Of a DNA stretch of 64,000 nucleotides, positions 1 to 9,467 are shown one piece after another. The position numbers and the translations under genes are program-made. The DNA comes from Pseudomonas sp. Lineage in GTDB: Bacteria; Pseudomonadota; Gammaproteobacteria; Pseudomonadales; Pseudomonadaceae. Below the pieces are notes generated by a model that saw only the letters and a list, made by a program, of their open reading frames with translations, was not told the origin of the DNA and searched no databases. The number at the start of each line of letters is the position of its first letter. Positions within the stretch are counted from its first letter, which is position 1. The DNA is taken from positions 62,001-126,000 of the forward strand of contig NZ_JAUYNT010000026.1 of assembly GCF_030698175.1 (NCBI RefSeq), written 5' to 3'.

Positions 1-1747
1 TCTCTTCGGTAGTCGCGCTTTGCTCTTCGGCGGCGGTGGCAATTTGCAGGTTCATATCGTTGATGCGGGTGATGGCATCGCGAATGCGTCCGAGCATCTC
101 GTTGGCGGCACTGGCTTCTTCGGCGGTTTGCGCGGCGGTATTGCTGCTTTGCTGGATGCGTGCTTCGGCCTGCTTTACCCCTGTCTGTAACTGGTCGATC
201 ATTTCGCGAATTTCACGGGTGGATTGCTGGGTTCGTGAGGCGAGGGAGCGCACTTCGTCGGCGACCACGGCGAAGCCTCGGCCGGTCTCGCCGGCACGGG
301 CGGCTTCGATTGCGGCGTTGAGGGCCAGCAGATTGGTCTGCTCGGCAATACTGGTGATCACCGACAGAATCGACTCGATGTTGTGGCTGAGCTTGGCCAG
401 TTCGTTGATGGCGTGGCTGGTGTCGTTCATCTCACTGGCCAGACGCTTGATCGCCTCGGTTGAGCGTGACACCACGGCCACGCCATTCTCGGTTTCTTGG
501 TTCGCGGCAATTGCCGCCTGCGCCGCCGCCTGGGCGTTACGTGCAACTTCCTCGGCGGTCGAGGCCATTTCCTGCATGGCGGTGGCCAGCTGATCCAGCT
601 CTTGCAACTGCTCTTGCAAGCGGTTGGATGCCTGATTGGCTTCATTGGAGGTGCTGGTGGAACTGGCGCGGACCAGCTGTGAGCTGCTCTTGACGTCGCT
701 GATCAGGGTTTGCAGGTTCTGCAGGAAACGATTGAATTCTTGGGAAACGGCGGCAATTTCATCATTGCCATCGGCCGGCAAGCGGCGGGTCAGGTCGCCT
801 TCGCCCTGATTGATCTCGTGCAGTGAATCGTTCAACAGCGCCAGCGGTTTGAGCAAGCGATTCATCAGCACCCCAAGGACCAGCAGGCTGAGCAACACGC
901 CAACGACAGTGCCGATCACCGCGCGCCAGCTCAAGGCATTGGCCTCGGCCATCACCAAGTTCTCATCCAGCACCACGCCGATATACCAGTCCATGCCCTT
1001 GAGGTTGCTTAGCGGGGTGAAGGACACCAGCAGGTTCTTGCCGTCGGCCTGCACTGGCGTCAAGGTTTTATCCAGGGCCGGGCTCTTGCCATCGAAGAGT
1101 TCGCTGTAGGCTTTGCTGTTCAGCTTAGCGTCGGGGTGGGAAATAATGCTGCCGTTGCGGCTGAGCAAGAAGGCGTAACCGGCGCCGTTGAAGTCCAGGG
1201 TGTTGACTGCCTCGGCGACTGTCTGCAGGGGAATGTCGCCGCCCAGCACACCTTGAAAAACGCCGCCGTTGGTGAGCTTGGTCACTGCCGAAATGAGGAT
1301 TTCGCCGGTGGTGGAATCCACGTAGGGGTCGGTCAGAACTGCCCGCGTTGAGGCTTTGCCGGTGCCGTACCACGGCCGCTGGCGACCATCCCAATCCGGT
1401 TTTGGTTGCCAGTTAGGATCATTTTTGATCGGCTTGCCATCGGCTTCCAGGCTGCCAAATACCAGAATGAATTCGTCCTTGAGGATCGCTCGTTGAAACA
1501 AGCGCTGGATGTCTTCTGGGTTGAATTGGCTGTCGATGCTTTGCCCGAGCATATCGATCAGCTTGAGCTTGGCGTTCAGCCAGTTTTCGATCTGCCGGGC
1601 CAGCGCGTTACTGGACTCGGAAATGCTGGCTTCCGCCTGGTTACGTAGAGTGTCGCGCACCTGACTGACCTGCGCGAGGGAGAGCAGGCTGGTGGTGATA
1701 AACAGTACGGCGGCGGCGGCGAGGCCGACTTTGTGGCTGATCTTCAT
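1..1747 (-). CDS. Methyl-accepting chemotaxis protein, dCACHE-type sensor (C-terminus cut by window edge)
   Basis: Inner-membrane chemoreceptor feeding the CheA/CheW pathway. The reading frame is open from the ATG at 1747 to the first base, giving at least 582 residues; only the last few dozen are missing. It has an N-terminal membrane segment (about residues 7-29), a periplasmic region of ~240 residues of double-CACHE character (motif WDGRQRPWY followed by [10 protein letters not shown]), a second membrane segment at about 268-290, a HAMP linker and the cytoplasmic signalling hairpin with [19 protein letters not shown]. dCACHE sensors in pseudomonads commonly bind amino acids or organic acids, but the ligand cannot be read here. 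It is followed in the same direction by a second receptor; the 127-bp gap holds only a weak hairpin. Confidence 0.93.
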   Translation of the reverse strand, partial: MKISHKVGLAAAAVLFITTSLLSLAQVSQVRDTLRNQAEASISESSNALARQIENWLNAKLKLIDMLGQSIDSQFNPEDIQRLFQRAILKDEFILVFGSLEADGKPIKNDPNWQPKPDWDGRQRPWYGTGKASTRAVLTDPYVDSTTGEILISAVTKLTNGGVFQGVLGGDIPLQTVAEAVNTLDFNGAGYAFLLSRNGSIISHPDAKLNSKAYSELFDGKSPALDKTLTPVQADGKNLLVSFTPLSNLKGMDWYIGVVLDENLVMAEANALSWRAVIGTVVGVLLSLLVLGVLMNRLLKPLALLNDSLHEINQGEGDLTRRLPADGNDEIAAVSQEFNRFLQNLQTLISDVKSSSQLVRASSTSTSNEANQASNRLQEQLQELDQLATAMQEMASTAEEVARNAQAAAQAAIAANQETENGVAVVSRSTEAIKRLASEMNDTSHAINELAKLSHNIESILSVITSIAEQTNLLALNAAIEAARAGETGRGFAVVADEVRSLASRTQQSTREIREMIDQLQTGVKQAEARIQQSSNTAAQTAEEASAANEMLGRIRDAITRINDMNLQIATAAEEQSATTEE

Positions 1748-1837
1748 GGGGGCTGGACTCCTGGCGTGGGCATATCTGCGCAAGCTGGCGACAACCACAG
1801 TCCCTGTTCTGGCCGTCCGGTTTTAACTCTGAATAGC

Positions 1838-1863
1838 CCATGCCAAGCCTGCGGCCGGCATGG
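1838..1863 (-). terminator. Possible hairpin downstream of the second MCP
   Basis: Arms CCATGCC and GGCATGG (1838-1844 and 1857-1863) lie just past the stop of the receptor gene that ends at 1875, read leftward. There is no clear U-run, so it may be a pausing or mRNA-end structure rather than an intrinsic terminator. Confidence 0.35.
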
Positions 1864-1874
1864 CCGAGCGGTGT

Positions 1875-3512
1875 TTAGCGCGTCGACTTGAGCCGAAAGC
1901 GACCGGTCATGCTGAGTAATTGCACGACGATGTGCGCCAGCGAATGGCTGCTTTTATCGATATGGCTGACCGCTTGCTGGGTGGTCACGGCGACGTCGTG
2001 GATGGCCACCAGGTTGCGGTTGATCTCATGAGCGACGGCGGTTTGTTCTTCTGTGGCGCTGGCGATTTGGGTGTTCATTGCCATGATGGTGTCTACCGCG
2101 TGGCGGATATTGTGCAGCGCCTGATCCGCCTGGTTGGCCTCGGTGACCGTTTGCCGGGCTTTGTTTTGACCGTTGTGCATGGCTTGCACGGCATCGTGAG
2201 AGCCGCGCTGCAGGCGCAGGATCATGCTGTCGATTTCGGCGGTCGACTCTTGGGTGCGCTTGGCCAGGTTGCGCACCTCGTCGGCCACTACCGCAAAACC
2301 GCGGCCTTGGTCGCCGGCACGCGCCGCTTCGATGGCGGCGTTCAGGGCCAGCAAGTTGGTTTGCTCGGCAATGCTGCGGATCACTTCGAGCACGCCGCCA
2401 ATGGAGTTGCTGGCACTTTCGACCTCGTTGATCAGCAGGGCGGTGTTCTCCAGCTCGCTCGACAAACTCGAGACTGCCTGCAATGTGTGGCTGACGATTT
2501 GCTCGCCGTTTTCGGCTTCGTGGTCGGCGCTTTGCGCCGCTTGGGCGGCGCTGGCGGCATTGCGTGCGACCTCCTGAATGGTTTCGGCCATCTCAGTGGT
2601 GGCCGTGGCGACTTGGTCGGTTTCGTGTTGCTGGCGCTCAACGTCCTTATGGGTTTGCTGGGTTACCGCGCTCATTTCCTCGCTCTGGGTGGCGATCTGT
2701 GCGGTCAGTCCTTGCAGTGCCTCGATCACCGCGCTGAAGCGTTGCAACATGCCGTTGTAGGCGGTAGCCACTTCGCTGATTTCATTGCGTCCGAGAATCT
2801 CGACCTCGGCGCTGAGGTCGGCGTCTTGATCGGCGCGACGCAGCGCTTTAAGCAGGATGTCCATCGGCCGGCTGATGCTGCCCGCCACCCACCAACCGCC
2901 GAGCAGGCTGGCGGCAGCAAACAACAGCACCACGCTAATCATCAGGTTGCGCACCGTGTGAAATACCGCCGAGGCCTCATCGCGAAGAACTTTGCTTTCG
3001 TCTAGCTGCAGTTGAATCAGCTCGCCAATGCTGGTGCTGATCGGATCGATGCTGGTGTACAGCGGGCCGTTGAAGGCCGACATTTTGCCCTTGAGATCGC
3101 TGTCGGCGCCTTGCAGAAAACTGGTCAGGCGCTGCAAGTCTTGGTTGGCGGGGATGAAGTTTAGCCGCGCTTGTTCAGCCAGTTGGCTTTCGCGCTCGGT
3201 TAGCTTGGTGGCCATATAGGCTTTCCAATATTTATCGATCTCGTCTTGGGCGGTCTTGATGTTTTGCAGCGCTTGATCGCGGGTGAAAAGGCCCTTATCG
3301 GCCTTGTTCACCGCATCGATGATATTTACTGCGTAGTAGTCGCTGATCATCTTGAGTTGCTGCAAGGGCACCACGCGGTCGTTATACAAACTGCCAACGC
3401 CAGCGTCGATGCGGCTAAAACCGCTGATGGCTAGCAGCAATACACCGAGCAGTGCGAGCAGCGGAATAACGATCAAAATAAATAACCGATGAGCCACTTT
3501 CAGGTTGTGCAT
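1875..3512 (-). CDS. Methyl-accepting chemotaxis protein, four-helix-bundle sensor
   Basis: Chemoreceptor of about 545 residues. Membrane segments lie near residues 11-33 and 190-212 and enclose a ~155-residue, mostly helical periplasmic domain of the 4HB_MCP/TarH type. HAMP follows (~213-265), then the signalling domain whose tip reads [19 protein letters not shown] near residue 385. I chose the ATG at 3512 because GGGAG lies 8 nt upstream; the ATG at 3518 has only 2 nt spacing. It runs in the same direction as the receptor at 1-1747 but has a different sensor, so the pair are neighbours rather than a recent duplication. No methylesterase or CheB-tethering pentapeptide is evident at the C-terminus (ends RLKSTR). 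Confidence 0.94.
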   Translation of the reverse strand: MHNLKVAHRLFILIVIPLLALLGVLLLAISGFSRIDAGVGSLYNDRVVPLQQLKMISDYYAVNIIDAVNKADKGLFTRDQALQNIKTAQDEIDKYWKAYMATKLTERESQLAEQARLNFIPANQDLQRLTSFLQGADSDLKGKMSAFNGPLYTSIDPISTSIGELIQLQLDESKVLRDEASAVFHTVRNLMISVVLLFAAASLLGGWWVAGSISRPMDILLKALRRADQDADLSAEVEILGRNEISEVATAYNGMLQRFSAVIEALQGLTAQIATQSEEMSAVTQQTHKDVERQQHETDQVATATTEMAETIQEVARNAASAAQAAQSADHEAENGEQIVSHTLQAVSSLSSELENTALLINEVESASNSIGGVLEVIRSIAEQTNLLALNAAIEAARAGDQGRGFAVVADEVRNLAKRTQESTAEIDSMILRLQRGSHDAVQAMHNGQNKARQTVTEANQADQALHNIRHAVDTIMAMNTQIASATEEQTAVAHEINRNLVAIHDVAVTTQQAVSHIDKSSHSLAHIVVQLLSMTGRFRLKSTR

Positions 3513-3783
3513 GTTCATTACTCCCGCCAGCCACGCAAAGATTAAGCTTTATAAGCAGTGTGGTCGGAGTGAGCGGTGGGCTAAGACTATTTCGCGATAA
3601 GCGATGGCTGCTGAGGATCTATCGGCACCGCGTGTCGAGATGGGCTTTAGCTCGCCAGCATTGTGGCGCTGGAAAAACACCGCGCGCCTCCCGAAGACAT
3701 TGGCCGGTAAGCTGTTAGCAATCCTCCTTCTCGAAGGGCCTGAAGGCAGTCATTGCGCGAAGCGCCTTAACGCGATGCAGGCG
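3513..3783. other. Intergenic stretch with no gene recognised
   Basis: About 270 bp between the chemoreceptor start and the LysR stop. It must hold the receptor's promoter, but no convincing -35/-10 pair, repeat or small gene was seen. Confidence 0.5.
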
Positions 3784-4686
3784 CTAATGCCAGTCTTGTT
3801 GTGTAAACAACTCCACCAGCCAGTCGACGAACACCCGCACGCGGCGTGACAGTTGCCGCTGCGCAGGGTAGAGCGCGGTCAAGGGCAATGAGGGCGGGGG
3901 ACAGTTCGCCAGCACCTCGACCAAGCTACCAGCTTTGAGTTGCGCGGCAACATGGTAGTAGGGCACCTGGATCAGTCCGAGCCCGGCCTCGCAGGCGGCC
4001 ACATAGGCATCGGCGTTATTCACGGCGAGCGGACCGTGCAGGCTGTGGCGGAGCAGTTCGCCGCCGGATTGAAACTCCAAATCAAAGCGCCGCCCAGTCA
4101 GGGCCGAGAAGTAATTCACCGCCTGATGGCTGTGCAACTGGCTCAGGTCTGTCGGTACGCCATGGGCCTGCAAATAGGCCGGGCTGGCGCAGGTTAGTTG
4201 CCGCAGTTGCACCAGTGGCCGCGCCACCAGGCTGCTGTCATGCAGCTCGCCGGCGCGCAGCACACAATCGATGCCTTCACGAATCAACTCTACCGGCCGA
4301 TCGCTGACGCCGACCTCCAGCTCGATGCGTGGATAACGGGCGCAAAACTGCGGTAAGGCCGGCACCACTATCAGTCGCGCTAATGAACTGGGCAGGTCGA
4401 CGCGCAGCTTGCCTTGCGGGTTCTGGCGCCCCTCGCGAAAGCACGCCTCGGCGTCCTCTAGATCGGCCAACAGTTGCACGCAGCGTTGATAGTAGGCCGC
4501 CCCGTCGAGGGTGGTTTGCACGTGGCGAGTGGTGCGCTGCAGCAGTTGCACGCCCAGCTGGGCTTCGAGCTGTTTGATCAGGATGGTGACCGATGCGCGC
4601 GGCACTTGCAGGCTGTCGGCGGCCTTGCCGAAAGCACCCAGTTCGACGATGCGGGTAAACACGCGCATGGCCTGAAATTTGTCCAT
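3784..4686 (-). CDS. LysR-family transcriptional regulator
   Basis: A 300-residue LysR-type regulator of usual family length. Residues ~1-60 form the winged helix-turn-helix (FTRIVELGAFGKAADSLQVP, then TTRHVQTTLDG); residues ~90-290 form the periplasmic-binding-protein-like effector domain of the CrgA-type subgroup. It is transcribed away from the aldo/keto reductase gene starting at 4808, the classic arrangement of a LysR regulator with its target. The 121-bp gap contains a perfect 6-3-6 dyad with a T-N11-A core (4744-4758). By analogy it likely controls its own gene and the reductase in response to a small, perhaps electrophilic or carbonyl, effector; that part is inference. Confidence 0.93.
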   Translation of the reverse strand: MDKFQAMRVFTRIVELGAFGKAADSLQVPRASVTILIKQLEAQLGVQLLQRTTRHVQTTLDGAAYYQRCVQLLADLEDAEACFREGRQNPQGKLRVDLPSSLARLIVVPALPQFCARYPRIELEVGVSDRPVELIREGIDCVLRAGELHDSSLVARPLVQLRQLTCASPAYLQAHGVPTDLSQLHSHQAVNYFSALTGRRFDLEFQSGGELLRHSLHGPLAVNNADAYVAACEAGLGLIQVPYYHVAAQLKAGSLVEVLANCPPPSLPLTALYPAQRQLSRRVRVFVDWLVELFTQQDWH

Positions 4687-4743
4687 GGCGGGCTCATTGT
4701 TTGGAATGGATGAATAGTTAATGCGTTTTTAGCCTGTTTATCT

Positions 4744-4758
4744 TTGTTGGCGCAACAA
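4744..4758. promoter_or_regulatory. Candidate LysR operator between lysR and the aldo/keto reductase gene
   Basis: TTGTTG-GCG-CAACAA is a perfect 15-bp inverted repeat and contains T-N11-A, the core of LysR boxes. It sits about 50 bp upstream of the reductase start and about 58 bp from the regulator start, where an activator/autorepressor site is expected. Confidence 0.55.
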
Positions 4759-4807
4759 GAACACTGGGTCGAGTGTTTATTGATCTGCGCTCTAAGGAGT
4801 AACTGTT

Positions 4808-5803
4808 ATGCAAATGCGTCGACTCGGCCGTAACGGCCCCGAGGTTTCCGCCATAGGTTTGGGCTGCATGGGCATGAGCGATTTTTATGGCGCCGAGCAC
4901 AATTCGGCACAAGCCATTGCGACTATTCAGCGTGCCCTTGAACTGGGCCTGACATTGCTCGATACCGCCGACATGTATGGCCCATTTAGCAATGAAGAGT
5001 TGATCGGTACGGCCATTCGCGGCAATCGTGAGCAGGTGTTTTTGGCCAGTAAGTTCGGCATTTTGCGTGACCCTGCGGACCCCTCGGTGCGTGGTGTGAA
5101 TGGCCGTCCGGAATACGTGCGGCAGGCCATCGAGGGCAGTTTGCAGCGCTTGGGGGTCGAGTGTCTGGACCTCTATTACCTGCATCGAATGGACCCCCAG
5201 GTGCCGATCGAGGACAGCGTTGGCGCCATGGCCGAGCTGGTGCAGGCCGGTAAGGTGCGTTACCTGGGGTTGAGCGAGGCCTCGGCGGCAACCCTGGAGC
5301 GAGCGCATCGGGTGCATCCGATCAGCGCCTTGCAAAGCGAGTATTCGCTCTGGAGCCGCGAGCCAGAAAGTAATGGCAGTCTGCAAGCTTGCCGGCGCCT
5401 AGGCATCGCCTTCGTCCCTTACAGCCCGTTGGGGCGCGGATTTTTAACCGGCGCGATCAGTTCCGTCGATGACTTTGCTGCGGATGATTTTCGCCGTACT
5501 AACCCGCGTTTTCAGGGCGCTAACTTTGCCAAAAACCTTGCCCTGGTGGCCCAGGTAAAGCGTCTGGCGGCGGCCAAAGGGGTGCTGCCGGCGCAGCTGG
5601 CGTTGGCCTGGGTGTTGGCGCAAGGCGAGGACATTATTCCGATTCCCGGCACCACGCAGCGCAAGAACCTCGAACAAAATATTGCCGCGCTGGATGTGCA
5701 GCTGAGCCCTGCCGAGCTTGCCGAGATCGATGCGCTGTTTCCGTTGGATGTCGCCGCCGGTACCCGTTACGGCGCCGAGAGCATGCGCATGCTTAATCGC
5801 TGA
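4808..5803 (+). CDS. Aldo/keto reductase
   Basis: NAD(P)H-dependent carbonyl reductase, 331 residues, single (beta/alpha)8 barrel. The catalytic tetrad is visible: D52 and Y57 (in LDTADMYG), K82 (LASKFG) and H126 (YYLHRMDP). The cofactor phosphate-binding part near the C-terminus reads [15 protein letters not shown]. An AAGGAG ribosome-binding site lies 8 nt before the ATG. It resembles the YakC/AKR13-like group of soluble reductases acting on aldehydes such as methylglyoxal or pyridoxal, but the substrate is not determinable. It is divergent from the LysR gene and convergent with lifO, whose stop is only 10 bp away. Confidence 0.94.
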   Translation: MQMRRLGRNGPEVSAIGLGCMGMSDFYGAEHNSAQAIATIQRALELGLTLLDTADMYGPFSNEELIGTAIRGNREQVFLASKFGILRDPADPSVRGVNGRPEYVRQAIEGSLQRLGVECLDLYYLHRMDPQVPIEDSVGAMAELVQAGKVRYLGLSEASAATLERAHRVHPISALQSEYSLWSREPESNGSLQACRRLGIAFVPYSPLGRGFLTGAISSVDDFAADDFRRTNPRFQGANFAKNLALVAQVKRLAAAKGVLPAQLALAWVLAQGEDIIPIPGTTQRKNLEQNIAALDVQLSPAELAEIDALFPLDVAAGTRYGAESMRMLNR

Positions 5804-5813
5804 GTGCGCCGCC

Positions 5814-6818
5814 TTACAACTCCGCATCCAGGGCGCTCACCCGTTTACGCTCCAGCTCATTGAAGCTGGCGGCTTGCAGATCGGCGATGGCGCTTTGCTG
5901 GTCGGTGGCACTCAGACCCGATTGGCGCAGGCTGTTGCGCGCCTGGGCATAGGCTTGCAGGCGGGCTTGCCAGTCGCGGCGTTGGGCGTCGAGTTTTTGC
6001 AGTTCGCCGGCGGCTTGCGGGTCGAGGGTTTTGGCCCGTAACTGGTAAATCTCTTCTTCGCTGGCGCCGGCCTGGCGCATGGCTTCGGTGGCCTCATACA
6101 GCTCGCCATCACGGCTGACCTGTTGGCGCACGGCGCGCTGCTCAGGCGGCAGCTGGGCTTCCAGCATAGCCAGTTGCGCACGGTGTTCATCGAGGCTCAA
6201 GGCGCGTTCATTGAGGTTCAGTTGGGCGAGCATAAACTGGTCTTGGCTGACATCACTGCTGAAGAAAGCTTGGTTTTCGTCCGCGCTAAAATACTGTTCG
6301 CGCAGTTGCGCCAAGCCTTGCAGGTGCTGGCCAAACGCGGCGGCGGTGGGCTCCAGACTGCCCTTGGATAGGTCAAACATGGCCAGCCGGTAGTCGAGGT
6401 AGCGCTTGAGCAGGTCGCGGGCTTGCGCCAGTGCTTGGCCTTGCACCTGGCTGGCCAGGTCGTTGTGAATGCGCAGCAAAATTTTCGCCACCGGCTCCTC
6501 GTCGATGGCATTGAAGTAGAAGTCGAATAACTGCAGCAGTTGCGGGTCCAGCAGCAGTTTGCCGTTGCCGTCGACCTGCAAGCGGATGCCATGGCTGGCG
6601 CCTTGCAATGACGGCGGCAGCGCGCCGGGGGTGGTCAGTTGGGCGGCGGGTTGTTGGCTAAGTTGGCGATTAATGCGGCGCACTTGTTCGGCCTTCTCGG
6701 CGGTTGCCGTCAGGCTGGGAGGCGGGTTAATACCAGCGGGGATAAAAAATCCTATGCCGATGGCAAGCAGGGCCAAGCAGCAGGTCACTGCGGCCAGTCG
6801 GGAAAAACTGATGGGCAT
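5814..6818 (-). CDS. lifO: Lipase-specific foldase (lipase chaperone) LifO
   Basis: Membrane-anchored periplasmic chaperone that folds family I.1/I.2 lipases before type II secretion. The 334-residue protein has a short cytoplasmic start, one membrane anchor (residues ~8-27), an Ala/Pro/Gln-rich linker and a long helical foldase region. The foldase signature RxxFDY(F/C)L is represented by LQLFDFYFNAID. It lies downstream of lipA1 in the same direction, as in other Pseudomonas lipase operons. A 79-bp gap containing a 13-bp-stem hairpin separates the two. One foldase gene appears to serve two lipase genes here. Confidence 0.95.
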   Translation of the reverse strand: MPISFSRLAAVTCCLALLAIGIGFFIPAGINPPPSLTATAEKAEQVRRINRQLSQQPAAQLTTPGALPPSLQGASHGIRLQVDGNGKLLLDPQLLQLFDFYFNAIDEEPVAKILLRIHNDLASQVQGQALAQARDLLKRYLDYRLAMFDLSKGSLEPTAAAFGQHLQGLAQLREQYFSADENQAFFSSDVSQDQFMLAQLNLNERALSLDEHRAQLAMLEAQLPPEQRAVRQQVSRDGELYEATEAMRQAGASEEEIYQLRAKTLDPQAAGELQKLDAQRRDWQARLQAYAQARNSLRQSGLSATDQQSAIADLQAASFNELERKRVSALDAEL

Positions 6819-6845
6819 TGATGTTCTCCAGCAAAGACAGTGCGA

Positions 6846-6884
6846 CCAGGCTGGGGGAGCTCTTGCGGGTTTCCCCCAGCCTGG
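6846..6884 (-). terminator. Strong hairpin between lipA1 and lifO (attenuator or mRNA-stability element)
   Basis: Perfect 13-bp stem: CCAGGCTGGGGGA (6846-6858) pairs with TCCCCCAGCCTGG (6872-6884), with a 13-nt loop. It lies in the 79-bp gap between the lipase stop and the foldase start. No U-tract follows on the transcribed strand, so partial attenuation or 3'-end protection of the lipase mRNA is more likely than full termination. Either would give more lipase than foldase. Confidence 0.7.
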
Positions 6885-6897
6885 GTTGCCAAACCTT

Positions 6898-7860
6898 TTA
6901 CAGGCTGAGGTTCTTTAGGCGGTTAGCGTGGTTCTGGAACAGGGTCTTGGGATTGGTTTCAAACCACGATACCAGGCCGAGAATCTGATTGTTGATGTCG
7001 ATGTGGTTCATCCGGTAATTGTCCTTGAGCACCTTGCCGAAGTGGCTGGAGCAGCGTCCGGTGACGCCGTCATTGGCCTCATTGAAGGCCAGGCTGGTGA
7101 TGCCGAACAGCGGGTCGGAGAGGTCAAACAGGTTGGTCATCGGCGAGGTGCCGCTCCAGGAATACAGGCGAATGCTGTTGCCGGAGATGCTGACAGTCTC
7201 GGGGCCTTCACCGCAGGCGGTAGTTGGCACGCCGAGCGGGAATCTCTGGTTGCTCGCCGCCGCGCCGCTCTGGTTGAACTCGGCCAGCATGGCGCGGATA
7301 TCCGAGGGGCTCTTCTTGTTGTTCGACAGCAGATTGACCAGGTTACCAACCGTATTGGCAAACAGATCGAAGGCTACCCCTTGCAGGGTGCCTGCGGGCG
7401 CTATGCCGGTGACCAGATCGGCCACCGGCGAGCCTTTGTGCGGGCTGTGCATGGTGGTGATGGAGGCGACCAGATCGGGGCGCACATTCATCACGTAGCG
7501 CGCGGTCACGCCGCCCTGGCTATGGCCCATCAGGTTGAACTTAGTGATCCTACCGCCAGAGCTGGCACGGATATTATCCAGCTGGGCGATCAAGGTTTCG
7601 CCGCGTTTGGCCGAACTGTCGAAGGCGTTGATCTTAGGTACAAAAACGGTGGCGCCTTGGCTTTGCAGCGCCGCCGGAATTTTGTACCAGTAATCGATAC
7701 CGGCGATGCTGTCGAAGGCAAAAATGCCTGGCACCAGCACGATCGGATTTTTGGTCTGCGCCTGGGTATTGCTGAACAGGCTAGAGAACAGTCCGGCTTG
7801 GCTGGCTTGGCTAAGCCCCATACCGAGGCTCAGCAGAGAGACGGCAAATAGCTTCTTCAT
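6898..7860 (-). CDS. lipA: Triacylglycerol lipase, family I.1 (copy 1, next to foldase)
   Basis: Secreted alpha/beta-hydrolase that cleaves triacylglycerols. The 320-residue precursor has a Sec signal peptide (MKKLFAVSLLSLG... cleaved near ASQA, residue 22). The nucleophile S114 is in GHSQG, with D264 in NEANDG and H286 in MNHIDI. C216 and C270 are placed for the conserved disulfide, and VLVPGIFAFD forms the oxyanion-hole region. In-frame codons extend 60 residues upstream, but the ATG at 7860 has the signal peptide and an AGGAA site. The leader carries an A-rich motif resembling a Crc/Hfq site. Closely related to lipA2 at 8262-9209. Confidence 0.96.
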   Translation of the reverse strand: MKKLFAVSLLSLGMGLSQASQAGLFSSLFSNTQAQTKNPIVLVPGIFAFDSIAGIDYWYKIPAALQSQGATVFVPKINAFDSSAKRGETLIAQLDNIRASSGGRITKFNLMGHSQGGVTARYVMNVRPDLVASITTMHSPHKGSPVADLVTGIAPAGTLQGVAFDLFANTVGNLVNLLSNNKKSPSDIRAMLAEFNQSGAAASNQRFPLGVPTTACGEGPETVSISGNSIRLYSWSGTSPMTNLFDLSDPLFGITSLAFNEANDGVTGRCSSHFGKVLKDNYRMNHIDINNQILGLVSWFETNPKTLFQNHANRLKNLSL

Positions 7861-7934
7861 GTTGGCATTCCTATCATTATTTTTATTGTTAAGGCCTCGT
7901 ACTGCCGACGCGAGGTGACCGCTATCAGAGCACG
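7861..7934 (-). repeat. Lipase leader/promoter duplication, copy A
   Basis: These 74 bp upstream of lipA1 match 9210-9283 upstream of lipA2 with one mismatch, so regulatory DNA was duplicated with the gene. Both include a dyad CCTCG-N11-CGAGG (7895-7915 here). Weaker similarity continues to about 7975. Confidence 0.85.
7874..7890 (-). promoter_or_regulatory. Candidate Crc/Hfq catabolite-repression site in the lipA1 leader
   Basis: On the coding strand the leader reads AACAATAAAAATAATGA, 14-30 nt before the start codon. It matches the A-rich AAnAAnAA signature of the Hfq/Crc target in Pseudomonas mRNAs and overlaps the ribosome-binding region. The same sequence precedes lipA2. Confidence 0.5.
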
Positions 7935-8261
7935 TCGGTAGCGGGCTGACTTGTACGAATCGATGACTTAGCCCGTTGCGAGTTGGTCTTGGTGACAGAC
8001 CTATGAGGTGCTGGAGTCGCGGGCAATCGCGGCCCGCCAAGCGCTAAGTAAAACTACAACAAGGCTGAATCTTGCGCGGATTGGCGTGCGGATGACTCAG
8101 CGCTAGCTGTTCGGCAAAGGTCCACAGCCCGTTGAGTCAAGGTGCCGGTCATGGTGACCGGGCGGGGCGAATTGATACGCACTTTGGCGTCGGTCACTAA
8201 GCAGGCCAGAGCAGCGCCGCAGCCAACTGAGTTGCGCCGCGGTGCTGCTGGTTGTTGGCTT
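7935..8261. other. Intergenic region between the two lipase genes
   Basis: About 330 bp with no recognisable gene. It should hold the lipA1 promoter and the end of the lipA2 transcript. A 7-bp hairpin CCGGTCA-TGG-TGACCGG at 8145-8161 lies about 100 nt past the lipA2 stop, without a U-run. Confidence 0.5.
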
Positions 8262-9209
8262 TTACAGACTGAGGCCTTTCAAGCGGCTGGCGTGGCTTTG
8301 AAACAGAGTTTTCGGGTTGGTTTCAAACAGCGAAACCAAGCCGAAAATCTGATTGGTCACGTCCAGATGGTTCATAAAGTAATTGTCTTTAAGCACCGTG
8401 CCAAAGTGGCTTGAGCACTTGCCGGTGACCCCGTCATTGGCTTCGCTGAAGGCGAAGCGGGTGATGCCGAAGAGCACGTCGGAAGCATCCAGTACATGGG
8501 TGAGTGGTGCCGTGCCGCTCCATGAATACAGGCGAACGCTGTTGCCGCCGATGCTGGCTGTTGCCGGGCCTGCGCCACAGGCGGTGGTCGGTATGCCGAT
8601 CGGGTAGGTCTTGTTGTTGGCGGCCGCCCCGGGCACGGTGAACTCGGCGAGCATGGCGCGGATATCTGCCTGGCTCTTTTTGTTATTCGACATCAGGTTG
8701 ACCAGGTTGCCGACGGCGTTGGCAAACACATCAAAGGCCACCCCTTGCAGGCTGCCAGGCGGCGCTACACCGGTGGCCAGGTCGGCCAGTGGCGAGCCTT
8801 TGTGCGGTGTGTTCATGGTGGTGACTGAAGCAACCAGATCAGGTCGGGTATTCATCACGTAGCGCACGGTGATGCCGCCTTGACTGTGGCCCATCAGGTT
8901 GAACTTGGTGATTTTGCCGGCGGAAGTGGCGCGGATATTATCCAGCTGAGCGATCAAGGCTTCGCCGCGTTTGACCGAGCTGTCGAAGGCGTTGATTTTC
9001 GGCACGTAGACGGTGGCGCCTTGGCTTTGCAGTGCCGCCGGGATTTTGTACCAGTAGTCGATGGCGGCGATGCTGTCGAAGGCAAAAATACCCGGCACCA
9101 GCACGATTGGGTTTTTGGTTTGGGCCTCGGTGGTGGCGGCCTGGCTGGCTTGGCTAAAACCCAAACCGAGCCCGAGGGTGAGCAGCGAAACAGCAAATAG
9201 CTTTTTCAT
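8262..9209 (-). CDS. Triacylglycerol lipase, family I.1 (copy 2)
   Basis: A 315-residue paralogue of the neighbouring lipase with an almost identical mature region. Signal peptide MKKLFAVSLLTLG..., cleavage near ASQA (residue 24). Triad: S109 (GHSQG), D259 (SEANDG) and H281 (MNHLDV); disulfide cysteines C211 and C265. It lacks a short GLFSSLFSN-like insert after the signal peptide that copy 1 has. Its own foldase gene is absent, so it presumably uses the single LifO. The duplicated leader suggests a recent tandem duplication with the same control. All catalytic residues are intact, so it is probably an active second lipase, perhaps with shifted chain-length preference (inference). Confidence 0.95.
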   Translation of the reverse strand: MKKLFAVSLLTLGLGLGFSQASQAATTEAQTKNPIVLVPGIFAFDSIAAIDYWYKIPAALQSQGATVYVPKINAFDSSVKRGEALIAQLDNIRATSAGKITKFNLMGHSQGGITVRYVMNTRPDLVASVTTMNTPHKGSPLADLATGVAPPGSLQGVAFDVFANAVGNLVNLMSNNKKSQADIRAMLAEFTVPGAAANNKTYPIGIPTTACGAGPATASIGGNSVRLYSWSGTAPLTHVLDASDVLFGITRFAFSEANDGVTGKCSSHFGTVLKDNYFMNHLDVTNQIFGLVSLFETNPKTLFQSHASRLKGLSL

Positions 9210-9283
9210 GTTGGCATTCCTATCATTATTTTTATTGTTAAGGCCTCGTACTGCCGACGCGAGGTGGCCGCTATCAGAGCACG
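9210..9283 (-). repeat. Lipase leader/promoter duplication, copy B
   Basis: Partner of 7861-7934. It contains the A-rich Crc-like motif (9223-9239) and the CCTCG-N11-CGAGG dyad (9244-9264). One mismatch separates the two 74-bp copies. Confidence 0.85.
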
Positions 9284-9467
9284 GCTGTTGCTGGCTGACT
9301 TGTAGGAACCGATGACGTTGGCGCTCGCCGGTCGGTTATGGGTAACGGCGCACAACGTGCTTTACTGGCCGTGCGGCAGCGCCTGTTGCGCAGGCTGTGG
9401 GCAAGCACCATAAGAACAACAATAAGGCGAGCACCAGCAGGTGATTCGCCACGCAGGGCTCTCCACC

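Noticed and set aside
1920..3005. Long open frame of ~360 codons on the plus strand
   Set aside because: It lies antisense to the fully recognisable chemoreceptor; its composition is a by-product of GC-rich codon bias.
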